Shown: positions 1 to 8,493 of the stretch, piece by piece | Layout: the number at the start of each line of letters is the position of its first letter | Numbering within the stretch: the first letter of the stretch is position 1 | NCBI GenBank assembly: GCA_017475185.1 | Contig: JAFVGB010000029.1 | Span: forward strand, 1-64,000 | Direction of reading: 5' to 3' | Source: Clostridia bacterium | GTDB lineage: Bacteria; Bacillota_A; Clostridia; TANB77; CAG-508 | Length of the DNA stretch: 64,000 nt | Program-made: the position numbers and the translations under genes | Notes under the pieces: model-generated | What the model was told of the DNA's origin: nothing | The model's input: the letters and a program-made list of their open reading frames with translations, nothing else | Database searches by the model: none

Positions 1-81
1 AACGGTATATTAAAAATTTGTATTCCAAAAAAAGAAGAAAGAAAAGAACTTCCAGAAGCAAAACATATTGAAATTAAATAA
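1..81 (+). CDS. Hsp20/alpha-crystallin small heat-shock protein, C-terminal fragment
   Basis: Only the last 26 codons are inside the window, in frame from base 1 to a TAA at 79-81. They read NGILKICIPKKEE, then a charged stretch, then a final IEIK. The pattern of G-I-L, a short hydrophobic strand, PKKE and a terminal I-x-I/V is typical of the end of the alpha-crystallin domain of small heat-shock chaperones, which hold unfolding proteins in the cytoplasm. The family call rests on this short tail alone. A hairpin terminator follows directly, so this is the last gene of its transcript. Confidence 0.7.
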   Translation, partial: NGILKICIPKKEERKELPEAKHIEIK

Positions 82-87
82 TATTTA

Positions 88-124
88 TAAGGAAATGGTT
101 TTATATAGAATCATTTCCTTATTT
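88..124 (+). terminator. Terminator of the Hsp20 gene
   Basis: AAGGAAATG at 89-97 pairs with CATTTCCTT at 112-120, followed by a short T-rich run. It starts 7 bases after the stop codon. Confidence 0.7.
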
Positions 125-522
125 AATATATAAATTACAATAAGTATGAAAGTTTGAAAGTTAGAAATTAAGTTTTCTAACTTTTCCTTTTTATGTATGA
201 AAAGTAAGCCTGAAAATCAAAAATAAGACATTTTTTATAATTAATAATAAAATTATATATTAAATTAAAAATTTCAAAATTTTTAAAAATTATGATTTTC
301 GAGGTAGGGGGCAAAAATATGAGAACTTTATATATTTAATAAAAAAATAAAAATTACAAAATAAATCATAAATTTAAAATTAATATTCAATAAATAGAAT
401 TCTAAAGTTTGAAAAGAAGAAAAGAAAAAAATTTTAAATATAAAATGATAAATAAAACATAAAAATATAAAATTAAAAATCAATATAAATTATATAAAAG
501 TATAAGAGGGAGGTACTAAAAT
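125..522. other. AT-rich non-coding stretch
   Basis: This stretch is almost entirely A and T, with no credible reading frame. The only GC-richer island is GAGGTAGGGGGC at about 301-312. A related island (AAGTAGGGGAATAGAGG) lies at about 3099 on the far side of the next two genes. No RNA gene was recognised. Confidence 0.6.
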
Positions 523-600
523 ATGTCTCTGGAGGGTATCAAAAACCGAAATACAACATTGCACAAAATGAAAGTAATAAGACTATTTTCTATGAGGTAA
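523..600 (+). CDS. Possible 25-residue small ORF
   Basis: An ATG at 523 follows GAGGGAGG at 506-513 with 9 bases between, giving MSLEGIKNRNTTLHKMKVIR and five more residues before TAA at 598-600. The ribosome site is good and stands out from its AT-only surroundings, which is the main support. The frame crosses the sequence ACATTGCACAAAATGAAAGT (555-574), which recurs at 3364-3383 where it is not in a comparable ORF. So the sequence may be a repeat or RNA element and not a gene. No function can be assigned. Confidence 0.3.
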   Translation: MSLEGIKNRNTTLHKMKVIRLFSMR

Positions 601-830
601 ATTTTATGTATTAGTTTAGAAAAATTAAAGTGTGTAAAAGTCTTAGAACAGTATTGAAATAAGCAAATAGTGAACTTTACCTTTATTAATAAAATTCATG
701 TTTTTCATAAAATGTCGCTGTTTAATATGATTGGTATAATCCGCTTCTTTATAAAATATAAATGATAAAAAATTGTTGCATTAATATATCTATAAATGAT
801 ACAATATTTTTAGTAGGAGGAAATATATAC

Positions 831-2435
831 ATGATACTTTATAGGATAATAAATGAAGATGAATATAATGCAATTAAAGCTGGAAAAATTGATCTGTTAG
901 AAAAAGTTCCAGCGAATGAGTCATCAGCCAGTACCAGTAGAGTTTATGAACAAGACAGACAGGATAATAATAATCAATATTTATATTTTTTTGAAGATGT
1001 TGCTGCATGTGAAAATGGCTGGAATGGTGACTATATTGTACAAGTTAATATTCCTGAAGAAAAATTAGAAAAAGGTTATGGAAGATATGCTTCATTAAAT
1101 TCAGCACTTTCTTTGTATATAACTATGGATGAATATAGAATAAAAAAAGAAGATTTTATACCACAAGAGTTTATATTAGGAATTGTTCCAAAAGATGAAA
1201 TTCCAAAAGACTGGTATGAAACCAGTGATAAGTATTTAGAAGCTATGACATCAGCTTTAAATCAAGTATATCTTAGTTTAGATTTTGTCAATAAAAAAGC
1301 TATAAAACTAGATGCTAGTGGATTACGAGGAGAAGCTATAAGCCATTTTAACATTCCTAATGAATTAAACAGAGTATGTCAAAAAATATACAAAGCTCTA
1401 TATAGTAATTCAAATGATATTAAATCATATGAATATAATCCTAATGATATGTACATTAATTCCATGGCTCTAACAACAGTCCAATCCATGTTGCAAAAAA
1501 TAAGTAAATCATATAGTGTAGAACAAATCGAAAGCTTATTTGAAGGAAATATTTCGAAAACAAGACTGTTTGATATTTTGGAAATTCTGACTATTGGCGA
1601 AATAGAAATATTTGAAAGTTGTCTTCATATAGCAGATCGTAATGAGATAGATTTAAAGTTTATGGTTTCATCAACCTTAGCTAACGCTGATATTTCAGAA
1701 GAAAATTACAATTCTACTAGAAAAGATATTTGTGCTTTTTTTAATGAATATGGAGATATTGTCCGTGCAGATGAAATTGTTAAACAAGAAGCTTTTAATT
1801 TTATTTTTTTAAGCGGAACTAGATTTAATTCTTCTAAATTGAAACTTTTCAGATTTCAATTTATCAGAGAAATTGGTGATTTTTTTGCACATTGCCCTGA
1901 AAATGCAACAGAAGCAGCAAAATTCTTTTTTGAAGAACAAGATGAAGCTCAACCAAATGAATATAATAGCATTCGTAAAAAATATATTTATGGTGAAATA
2001 AAGTGTTACGAAACTTTATACAGGAGCATAGAACAATATAACTCTAATAAAGAGGAAAATAGTATACCATTCAATTCTATAATTGATCTATTTAAAAAAT
2101 TAGAAGAAATGGAAGTAAATTTTGGAATGTTCAATAGAGAACAAAAAGATTTCTTTAAGTCTAGTCAAATTTTAGAATTATTAAACAAAGAAAATCAAAA
2201 TCCAAATTTTGAACAAGATATAGTAGATGTTTTACAACAATTTAATATAGTTTCTAAAGGTACATCACATATACCACGATTAAAAAGTTTGGATGAAGAT
2301 AAAAAAACATCAACAAGTGTATTAGGAAAACAGGTAATGAGTGAAATTATTGATGTTACATATACAGATGAAACAGAAAGGCAAGAACAAATAGATATAG
2401 AAAAAATCAAAAGTAAAGAAACAGAAGAAAAATAA
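831..2435 (+). CDS. Unknown 534-residue protein, first gene of a two-gene cassette
   Basis: The start at 831 is chosen because TAGGAGG lies 10 bases upstream; an in-frame ATG at 762 has no ribosome site. I do not recognise the family. The first 130 residues form a compact-looking module that begins MILYRIINEDEY and ends with FIPQEFILGIVPKDEIP. The middle is helical. The last 70 residues are polar and charged (DETERQEQ, KSKETEEK), probably disordered. There is no signal peptide or membrane segment, so it is predicted cytoplasmic. It lies 18 bases upstream of 2454-2948 on the same strand and the pair share one terminator. Codon use is like the AT-rich genes, with no in-frame CGG. An N-terminal enzymatic domain of the ADP-ribosyltransferase type is only a guess. 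Confidence 0.75.
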   Translation: MILYRIINEDEYNAIKAGKIDLLEKVPANESSASTSRVYEQDRQDNNNQYLYFFEDVAACENGWNGDYIVQVNIPEEKLEKGYGRYASLNSALSLYITMDEYRIKKEDFIPQEFILGIVPKDEIPKDWYETSDKYLEAMTSALNQVYLSLDFVNKKAIKLDASGLRGEAISHFNIPNELNRVCQKIYKALYSNSNDIKSYEYNPNDMYINSMALTTVQSMLQKISKSYSVEQIESLFEGNISKTRLFDILEILTIGEIEIFESCLHIADRNEIDLKFMVSSTLANADISEENYNSTRKDICAFFNEYGDIVRADEIVKQEAFNFIFLSGTRFNSSKLKLFRFQFIREIGDFFAHCPENATEAAKFFFEEQDEAQPNEYNSIRKKYIYGEIKCYETLYRSIEQYNSNKEENSIPFNSIIDLFKKLEEMEVNFGMFNREQKDFFKSSQILELLNKENQNPNFEQDIVDVLQQFNIVSKGTSHIPRLKSLDEDKKTSTSVLGKQVMSEIIDVTYTDETERQEQIDIEKIKSKETEEK

Positions 2436-2453
2436 TTAATAAAGGAGAAATTT

Positions 2454-2948
2454 ATGACAAATACAGAATATGCTATAGCATACAAAGAAGTGTTTGAAAT
2501 ATTAAAATATATACCTCAAGAAGATTATAATAAGATTCCAAACGAAAAAATTGAATTATATAAAGCTATGCAAGATAAAAGTTATAATTTCAAATATGAT
2601 CCATCTAAAACACTAGATGAACAGAATGTTACAAAACGAGCTAAAGCTATTATTGGACTATTATTTAGAGATTACTGGGCTGCAGATACTCAAAGAGAAA
2701 AAATCCTTGCAAAGCAAAAATATGAAAGGCAAAAAAATGAGAAAGAAAAAATAAAAAATTATCAATATGAAAATTTATTTACAAAGAATAGCATTTATAA
2801 TACTTTCAAAAATAGTCAAAATGAAAAAGTTGTAGAACAGAAAGAAGAAACAAAAGACGCTTTAATTAAATATAATGACGGTAATTTTATTACAAGATTG
2901 TTTAATAAAATTAAGAGATTTTTTAGCGAAAAAAAGAATAATTATTAA
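2454..2948 (+). CDS. Unknown 164-residue protein, second gene of cassette
   Basis: AAAGGAG precedes the ATG at 2454. The first 80 residues hold a conserved-looking core (YKEVFEILKYIPQEDYNKIP, then IIGLLFRDYWA). After it comes a long Lys/Glu-rich, probably coiled or disordered region and a basic tail (RLFNKIKRFFSEKK). I have an impression of similar small proteins in other Clostridia but cannot name a characterised family. No membrane segment is present. Its position 18 bases behind 831-2435 and the terminator at 2955 suggest the two form one functional unit. Confidence 0.75.
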   Translation: MTNTEYAIAYKEVFEILKYIPQEDYNKIPNEKIELYKAMQDKSYNFKYDPSKTLDEQNVTKRAKAIIGLLFRDYWAADTQREKILAKQKYERQKNEKEKIKNYQYENLFTKNSIYNTFKNSQNEKVVEQKEETKDALIKYNDGNFITRLFNKIKRFFSEKKNNY

Positions 2949-2954
2949 TTTTTA

Positions 2955-2985
2955 AGATTAGCTGATACATTAGCTAATCTTTTTT
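2955..2985 (+). terminator. Terminator of the two-gene cassette
   Basis: AGATTAGCT (2955-2963) pairs with AGCTAATCT (2972-2980), followed by T6. Confidence 0.85.
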
Positions 2986-3019
2986 ACTTGAGTTTGAAGT
3001 AAAATTTCTGATTGAGCCA

Positions 3020-3077
3020 GACACGTTAAAATGGATTTTAAGTCGTTTTTATAAAAAAAATATATAACTTATTGTTT
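3020..3077 (-). repeat. Degenerate 58-bp repeat, copy R1 (inverted)
   Basis: Read on the minus strand it contains AAAAACGACTTAAAATCC followed by ATTTTAACGTGTC. This matches the core of R3 (ACGCCTTAAAATCGATT, then GTGCGTC). It is the only copy in this orientation in the cluster. Confidence 0.5.
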
Positions 3078-3487
3078 GTAAAAATAACCAAATTTAAGAA
3101 GTAGGGGAATAGAGGATAAAAAAATATAAATTTAAAAATTTTATATAATTTTTTAAAATAGAAAATATAAAATTAAATTTAAAAAATAAAAATATAGAAT
3201 ATAAATTAGAAAGTTAAAAATAAAAAATGTCGCAGTTTAATATTAGGAAAAAAATGATAAAAATTTACAAAATTAAAAATAGAAAGCAAGTATCACAATT
3301 AACCTAAAAGATAGAAGAGTAGAGGGTTTGATAGGTTAAGAGTGATAAAAAAAGGAATATGAAACATTGCACAAAATGAAAGTTTTGTGCAAATAGGAGC
3401 AGGATAAAAATATAAAGCCTATATTTAAGCTCCTATCTCGTAATTATTGGTATATCTAGCTTTTGACTATATTATACTTATATTTAT

Positions 3488-3550
3488 AACATCAAACTAT
3501 ATGTCTTTTATATTAAAACCTCTTAAAATCCATTTTAATGCGTTATTATT
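3488..3550 (+). repeat. Degenerate 58-bp repeat, copy R2
   Basis: It carries CAAACTATATGTC, then CCTCTTAAAATCCATTTTAA and TGCGTTATTATTTTG. The first block is shared exactly with R3. Confidence 0.55.
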
Positions 3551-3712
3551 TTGTACTTATATAATTCTATTTCTAATTTTATATTATTCTTTTATTATGA
3601 TCCTATTTTTTTATTATAATTTTTAGTATCTTATATTTTTTTCTAACAATCTTATATAAAATTTTTCAAAATCTCGAAAATCCTCATATTTCAATAATTA
3701 GCTCGATTTTAT

Positions 3713-3780
3713 AGACAACAAACTATATGTCTAATTTTTAAAAACGCCTTAAAATCGATTCTCGTGCGTCGTTATTTTGG
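3713..3780 (+). repeat. Degenerate 58-bp repeat, copy R3
   Basis: It carries AGACAACAAACTATATGTC, AAAAACGCCTTAAAATCGAT and GTGCGTCGTTATTTTG, the clearest copy of the family. Confidence 0.55.
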
Positions 3781-3885
3781 CAATTTTTTGTAGATTATTA
3801 TAAGCCTGTCTAAAACTTAGTAATACCAATATTTTTACTAATAATTAATAACTTATAATATGTTTAAGTTTAAATTACAAAATTA

Positions 3886-3952
3886 TTCAAACGAATAACT
3901 TGTTGTCTAAATTATAAAAATGTCTTAAAAACGATTTTGACGCGTCAGGATA
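3886..3952 (+). repeat. Degenerate 58-bp repeat, copy R4
   Basis: It carries AACTTGTTGTC, TGTCTTAAAAACGATTTTGA and CGCGTC, in the same order and spacing as R2 and R3. Confidence 0.5.
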
Positions 3953-4321
3953 TAATTTAAAATCATAAACTAATATATTGTAATTTTAATTTCAAAATCT
4001 TATATATAATAATAAAATTATAAATAATAATTCTAAAAACAATTTTAAAAAAATATTTTATACAAATGCTCGTAAATTAAATTTCTAAATTAAAACTTTG
4101 CACAAAATTATAAATTCAAATTTATAAAATAAAATTTTAAAATTCTAAATTTATTTTTTAAATCTAATTTTATTTTTCTTTTTCATAATATTTATATATT
4201 TTCATTATATTCAACTTTATTAACCTTAAAATTACATATTTACTATTTTGATAGTTTTATATTTATTATTATAAAACCTTGAAACTGCCCTATCTCCCCT
4301 ACTCTGTCATTTTTTAGTTAT

Positions 4322-4355
4322 TAAAAAAAATAGATAGCTACTCAAAAACTATCTA
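4322..4355 (-). terminator. Terminator of the six-gene minus-strand operon
   Basis: TAGATAG (4331-4337) pairs with CTATCTA (4349-4355). The minus-strand transcript then runs into eight U residues. Confidence 0.7.
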
Positions 4356-4377
4356 CTACTTTTTATAATAATTTAAT

Positions 4378-4701
4378 TTATAAAACAAAAATTTTGCTAA
4401 TTAACAAAATAAAAATCGTACTTATAAACTCAATAATTTTTAGCTCTTTATTTACATATTCAGAAATATTCTCATTTTTTTCTGATTTAACGTTAGGAAT
4501 TGTCACTTTTGAATTCAACTTATTTTGTTGTGTAGTTTCAGTTGTATCAAGGTCTTCAAAATCTTCCAAAATCTCTTTGGCAATATTTTCATTTAATTTT
4601 GATTTGTTTGAATAATTTGTCGCAAATGTTGTTTGCATTAAAGGACACAATACAACAAGCATTATTAATATTATTATAATTTTTTTCAATATTTTTACCA
4701 T
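4378..4701 (-). CDS. Small exported, C-terminally anchored protein, unknown
   Basis: The 107-residue product begins MVKILKKIIIILIMLVVLCP and ends its likely signal peptide near TTFATN (residues 24-29). A polar, Asn/Lys/Glu-rich middle follows, then a second hydrophobic stretch at the very C-terminus (IIEFISTIFILLISKIF). This suggests a protein tethered to the membrane with its middle outside the cell. The ribosome site GAGGAGG is strong. It is the last of six closely spaced minus-strand genes, 53 bases after the P-loop ATPase. No family recognised. Confidence 0.65.
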   Translation of the reverse strand: MVKILKKIIIILIMLVVLCPLMQTTFATNYSNKSKLNENIAKEILEDFEDLDTTETTQQNKLNSKVTIPNVKSEKNENISEYVNKELKIIEFISTIFILLISKIFVL

Positions 4702-4754
4702 TATTATCTTTCCTCCTCTTAGTTTTTGTTTTGTTATATAATATAAAACAGTAA

Positions 4755-5355
4755 CTATCTTGTTATATAATCAATAATAATATTTTTAATTTCTTCTAAC
4801 TTATCATTAAAACTCTTGTTTAAATTATCAACAATAAATCTATTAGGATGTTCAGACCAGATTTGTAATATATTATCATCTATATTTCTTGCTTGAACTA
4901 TATTTTCGCTTCTAGCTTCATTGTTTTCTTTGGTGTAATATTCTTCTGCACCTTTAGCAGCAGTTGTTATATGTATAACCAAATCATAGCTATCACGAAT
5001 GTATTCATAACTTTTTCCATGTTGTTCTAAAAGATGTTTCATATTATCTATACCAATATATGCTGCTGGCTCTATTATGCTTCTGTCACAAACAATTACA
5101 TATGGTTTTAAAGCATTTTTAGCAATATTTTCCGCTTCTAATTCTTTTTTCAATTGATGATTAACTATCATACCTGCTATCTCGTAATCTGATTCTTTGC
5201 CAGAATATTCTTGTGATTTAACAATTTCTGTTGCAGTTTCATTTATAATGATTACATTGTATCCGTAATTTCGATAATTCATCATTTATAATTTTAAGTG
5301 CGGAGGTTTTTCCTCCACATGGTCCGCCTGTTAAGCATACTTTAGCTATTATCAT
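4755..5355 (-). CDS. P-loop ATPase/kinase (AAA_28- or NadR-like), needs +1 frameshift at CGG
   Basis: The gene starts at the ATG at 5355, with an AAAGGG site 8 bases upstream. It reads MIIAKVCLTGGPCGGKTSAL, a clear Walker A motif, then NDELSKL. Next comes an in-frame CGG at 5265-5263, after which the frame stops within eight codons. Skipping the C of CGG gives GGA TAC AAT (GYN) and continues as VIIINETATEIV, CDRSIIEPAAYIG and on to TAA at 4755, for 199 residues in all. The join KL-GYNVIIINE fits the strand after Walker A in this ATPase family. Without the shift, the downstream frame (from 5285) lacks the nucleotide-binding loop and cannot be active. It belongs to the operon 8456-4378 next to a YjjX-like NTPase. 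The substrate is unknown. Confidence 0.8.
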
Positions 5356-5378
5356 AATTTCATCCCTTTTATAAAAAA

Positions 5379-6011
5379 TTATTTATCAGCATATATGTCA
5401 TTTTCATCGTCTAATTCTTTAGCATTCTTATATTTATCACATCTTTCAATAAATCTCATACTTGCTAAAGCAGAGGTAGTTCCTTCTATAACAGCATCTT
5501 TTCTTGTTATATATTTACCATCTCCAACGTCATGTAATCCTGTACAACCTCTTTTTCTAAGATATTGATCTAAATCAGTATTGTTTATTTCTTCTATATC
5601 TTCTTCTGGAATTGTCCATGAACTGCTCTTTCCAAATATATATGAATCATTTTTAGGATTGTATATACATACTACTTGTTCGCTAGAATATAGTGTAGAA
5701 ACTTTACCATTAATAATTGTTTTATTTGTATTGTCTATACCGGCTTCACAACTAACATAATAATCAACATTTATATTTTGTTCTTTTAAAGCTTTTTCAT
5801 ATTTTTCTCTAATACTATTTATTCTATTATAGGCTCCTTGATATGTATCATTTCCAAATGGTTGATTTGGCACACCTGAATCTGTTTTATTGGAATATAT
5901 TTTTAATTCGTATTCTTCTTCAGGATAAAACTTTACAAAAGATTCTCTAATTCCTTCAATCTTATCTGTAGAAGCGGTAGCTATAACTATATTGATTTTT
6001 TGTTTCTCCAT
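5379..6011 (-). CDS. YjjX/DUF84-like non-canonical purine NTP phosphatase
   Basis: The 210-residue product opens with INIVIATASTDKIEGIRESF and has SGVPNQPFGNDTYQGAYNRI near residues 65-84. It also has CEAGIDNT (residues 88-95) and a C-terminal DAVIEGTTSALASMRF. The N-terminal ATxSxxKxxxI loop and the E-G/A-I-D motif match the inosine/xanthosine triphosphatase family, which hydrolyses ITP and XTP to keep damaged purines out of nucleic acid. It is somewhat longer than the bacterial family (about 170-180), with an extra acidic tail. It lies 23 bases upstream of the P-loop ATPase and 12 bases downstream of a transglutaminase-fold gene, clearly one operon. In this setting its substrate may be a special nucleotide and not bulk ITP. 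Confidence 0.75.
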   Translation of the reverse strand: MEKQKINIVIATASTDKIEGIRESFVKFYPEEEYELKIYSNKTDSGVPNQPFGNDTYQGAYNRINSIREKYEKALKEQNINVDYYVSCEAGIDNTNKTIINGKVSTLYSSEQVVCIYNPKNDSYIFGKSSSWTIPEEDIEEINNTDLDQYLRKRGCTGLHDVGDGKYITRKDAVIEGTTSALASMRFIERCDKYKNAKELDDENDIYADK

Positions 6012-6023
6012 AAAAACTCCTTT

Positions 6024-7163
6024 CTAACGTCCGTCATATGGATCTTTATCCCAATCACGAACTAATGTTTTAAATGGTTTTATTTTTGAATTTGGTTTGT
6101 CTAATTCATCAGGATTAAACAATCTGAAAATCTCATTAGGTTTGTCTTTTGTTACGTCTATAATATAAGATACATCGTCAATTGATACAAGTAAACATCT
6201 TGTATATCTAGCACCAATACCTGGATTATCTTCAATTTCTTTCCATAGTTTTTTTCTTGATTTTGCACCAATTTTAGTATCTACAATTTCTTTTAAATAT
6301 TCAAACATTCCTGCTGAATCAAGATCATATTTTTCTTTTAATATTTTAACCGCATATTGTAAAAAACATATATCTTCTGACTCTATATTGTAATTTTCTG
6401 ATAAGGCATCTTTATTTGAAGTAGAATGATTTTCATCTGATACACTTTGTTCTAAAATTTCCGCTTCCATGTGATCTTTGGCAACTGGACTTTTACCATC
6501 ATTAAATTTAGTTAAAGCATTTCTAAATTTATTAGAAGGATCCTCCAATATTTTTATTCCTTCTGCTGTTAAACCTGTTTTTAATCTTGTAATGTCTTTT
6601 ATTTGAGTAAAATCATCTAAATCTAGTGAAATATAATATTCGTTACTTGCAAGACCAACTAAGTAATGAGTGACAGCTTCGTCCCATAAAATACATACAT
6701 CATAATTTGTATTACATCCAGAGTGTTTAAGCATTTCAGTAATAGACTTTGCAAGTATTCTAGAAACCTCAAAACAGTTTCTTCTATTATGCTTCTTTCT
6801 GTTTTCTTTCCATTCTGAATTTGTATCTCTTCCATAAAAATCAGGTAAAAAGTATGTATCATCATCATTCTTTTTAATATATGACAAAACATTATCATCA
6901 TAAGTATATTCTTCACATATTTTTTCATATATTTTTAATATTCTATCTTCAATACTGTAATCACTATGATTAAGTTTAGTAATAAAAGTATTCATTTCTT
7001 CTGGTATATTCCATTCGTCAGGATCAATACTTATATTTATATCATTAGCTGTACCTGAAATACGGAAAAAGCCAACACGATCTGGATTCATAATTATTGT
7101 AGGTTTTCTTTTTAAATCATTTGTCACTAAATTACTTAGTTTGTTAATTCTAGTAATATTCAT
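6024..7163 (-). CDS. Transglutaminase-fold cysteine enzyme, paralogue A
   Basis: The 379-residue protein has a core with NRRNCFEVSRILAKSI (Cys130), THYLVGL (His166) and YISLDLDDF (Asp181 or Asp183). This Cys-His-Asp order and spacing is that of transglutaminase/papain-like folds, so a peptidase, amidase or transamidase is likely. Family assignment is by pattern only. The C-terminal 150 residues form a second domain (CFLQYAVKILKEKYDLDSAG, then a beta-rich end). The neighbour 7186-8202 has the same two-part layout and the same motifs. There is no signal peptide, so both are cytoplasmic. The ribosome site is AAAGGAG. Confidence 0.6.
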   Translation of the reverse strand: MNITRINKLSNLVTNDLKRKPTIIMNPDRVGFFRISGTANDINISIDPDEWNIPEEMNTFITKLNHSDYSIEDRILKIYEKICEEYTYDDNVLSYIKKNDDDTYFLPDFYGRDTNSEWKENRKKHNRRNCFEVSRILAKSITEMLKHSGCNTNYDVCILWDEAVTHYLVGLASNEYYISLDLDDFTQIKDITRLKTGLTAEGIKILEDPSNKFRNALTKFNDGKSPVAKDHMEAEILEQSVSDENHSTSNKDALSENYNIESEDICFLQYAVKILKEKYDLDSAGMFEYLKEIVDTKIGAKSRKKLWKEIEDNPGIGARYTRCLLVSIDDVSYIIDVTKDKPNEIFRLFNPDELDKPNSKIKPFKTLVRDWDKDPYDGR

Positions 7164-7185
7164 ATAATAAACTCCTTTCTAATGA

Positions 7186-8202
7186 TTAGCCGCCATAATA
7201 TTTATAATCGTTTTCTTCTGCATTAAATACAAATACATTTTTATCTAAATTATCTAAATTGACCATAGTTAAAGTTTTATTAATACTGTCTAGTAAATAT
7301 ATTTGGTTCTTAAAACTAAAATATAGGCATCTTTCATATCTTCTTTCAATGTTTTTTGTATCTTCTTTCCAAATTTTTTCTATTTTAAAACCTTGTTCTT
7401 CAATTAATGTTCTAAGGCATTCAAAGAAACCTTGTGAATCTATGTTATATTTATTAATTTCGGTTATAACAGTATTAAAGTATTCAATAATATTATCTTC
7501 CTGTAAATTTGCTTTTGCTTTTTTTACTCCTGGTAATTCTGTTTCTTTACCTTTATTAAAATTGTCTACAACATTTTTGAATTTTCCGTTTTCATCCCTT
7601 AATATGTGTATTCCTTGAAGTGTTAATCCGAGTTTTAATCGAGTTAAATCTTTAATACTATTAAAATCATCTTGATCAAGAATTACACTGTAATCTTTGC
7701 CAGTTAATCCCACAACATAATGAGTATTTTCTTTATCACCAAGCATAAATGCTTCTAAGTCATATTTATTATTTATTAAAGTATTTATAGCTTTAGCATA
7801 AAATCTTGAAAATTCATAACAGATTCTTCTATTATGTGTTTTTCTTTTTTCAATCCATTCTTGTCCAACAATGCGACCGTACCAATCAACAGCAATATAT
7901 TTAATATTATTTGGATCACTAATATCTCGCTTGAAGAAATATAAAACATTTGCGTCATATATGTAGTTTAAACATATGAACTCATATACTTTTATTATTT
8001 TTTCTTCTAAATTAAGTGTATTATCTAGCAATAAATCATCTACAAGATTTTGAATTGATGGTTCCATTTCCCATTTTACAGTATCATATTCAATCCATTC
8101 TTCAGATAATGTTCTACCTGGCTCTAATATTATTTTATAGTTATCTCCAAGATTTTCGCAGACTTCTTTATAAAATTTCTTAATATATTCATCATTATTC
8201 AT
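7186..8202 (-). CDS. Transglutaminase-fold cysteine enzyme, paralogue B
   Basis: At 338 residues this is a shorter paralogue of 6024-7163. It keeps NRRICYEFSRFYAKAI (Cys128), NTHYVVGL (His161) and SVILDQDDF (Asp176), followed by IKDLTRLKLGLTLQGIHIL, nearly the same as in the partner. The C-terminal domain (IDSQGFFECLRTLIEEQGF, then RRYERCLYFSF) is also shared. Two tandem copies with intact catalytic residues suggest a heteromeric enzyme or two substrate specificities. It lies 22 bases upstream of paralogue A and 20 bases downstream of the small gene that leads the operon. Confidence 0.6.
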   Translation of the reverse strand: MNNDEYIKKFYKEVCENLGDNYKIILEPGRTLSEEWIEYDTVKWEMEPSIQNLVDDLLLDNTLNLEEKIIKVYEFICLNYIYDANVLYFFKRDISDPNNIKYIAVDWYGRIVGQEWIEKRKTHNRRICYEFSRFYAKAINTLINNKYDLEAFMLGDKENTHYVVGLTGKDYSVILDQDDFNSIKDLTRLKLGLTLQGIHILRDENGKFKNVVDNFNKGKETELPGVKKAKANLQEDNIIEYFNTVITEINKYNIDSQGFFECLRTLIEEQGFKIEKIWKEDTKNIERRYERCLYFSFKNQIYLLDSINKTLTMVNLDNLDKNVFVFNAEENDYKYYGG

Positions 8203-8222
8203 TTTAAATGATTCTCCTTTTG

Positions 8223-8456
8223 TTATTGATTTTTTTGTTCCATTAATTTTCTATAAGTTTCTTCTAATTTATCATCTGCAACTCCAACGTTAGTTAGAAT
8301 TTGTAAAGCATTGTTTTTACTTATTTTAAAGAATAAATCTTCATCAGCCTCTAAATGATGCTGAATTGTTTTATTTACACTACAATCTTCATGTTTACTT
8401 TCTTTTAGCTTAATCATAGCTTCATTCATGATTTTTATTACAATAATTTCTTTCAT
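8223..8456 (-). CDS. Small unknown protein leading the operon
   Basis: The 77-residue product (MKEIIVIKIMNEAMIKLKES, a single Cys at about residue 25, then a helical Leu-rich region) has an AAAGGAG site 7 bases before the ATG. It is the first gene after the promoter at 8494-8522 and lies 20 bases from the transglutaminase-fold paralogue B. Size and position would suit a regulator, a substrate peptide or an immunity partner. The sequence does not decide between them. Confidence 0.6.
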   Translation of the reverse strand: MKEIIVIKIMNEAMIKLKESKHEDCSVNKTIQHHLEADEDLFFKISKNNALQILTNVGVADDKLEETYRKLMEQKNQ

Positions 8457-8493
8457 TTGTTATCTCCTTTGTTTTATAAAATCCCTTTTAAAT

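Larger units (their letters stand above)
2986..4321. other. 1.3-kb AT-rich region without genes, carrying dispersed repeats
   Basis: No open frame here has a ribosome site or plausible composition. The region holds four degenerate copies of a roughly 58-bp repeat (listed separately) and a second copy of ACATTGCACAAAATGAAAGT at 3364-3383. It also has AAAATGTCGCAGTTTAATAT near 3224, close to AAAATGTCGCTGTTTAATAT near 712. These matches mean both flanks of the 831-2948 cassette share sequence. Confidence 0.6.

Noticed and set aside
82..760. tRNA or other structured RNA gene in the AT-rich leader
   Set aside because: No GTTCGA-type arm or CCA-end stem found.
762..830. N-terminal extension of 831-2435 from the ATG at 762
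   Set aside because: No ribosome site before 762, and a strong TAGGAGG sits exactly before 831.
3020..3952. CRISPR array
   Set aside because: Repeat spacing is irregular, copies are degenerate and one is inverted; no cas genes nearby.
4755..5285. Independent gene starting at 5285
   Set aside because: It would lack the P-loop, has no ribosome site, and its start lies inside the upstream frame that carries GGPCGGKTSAL; the two are one gene with a +1 shift.
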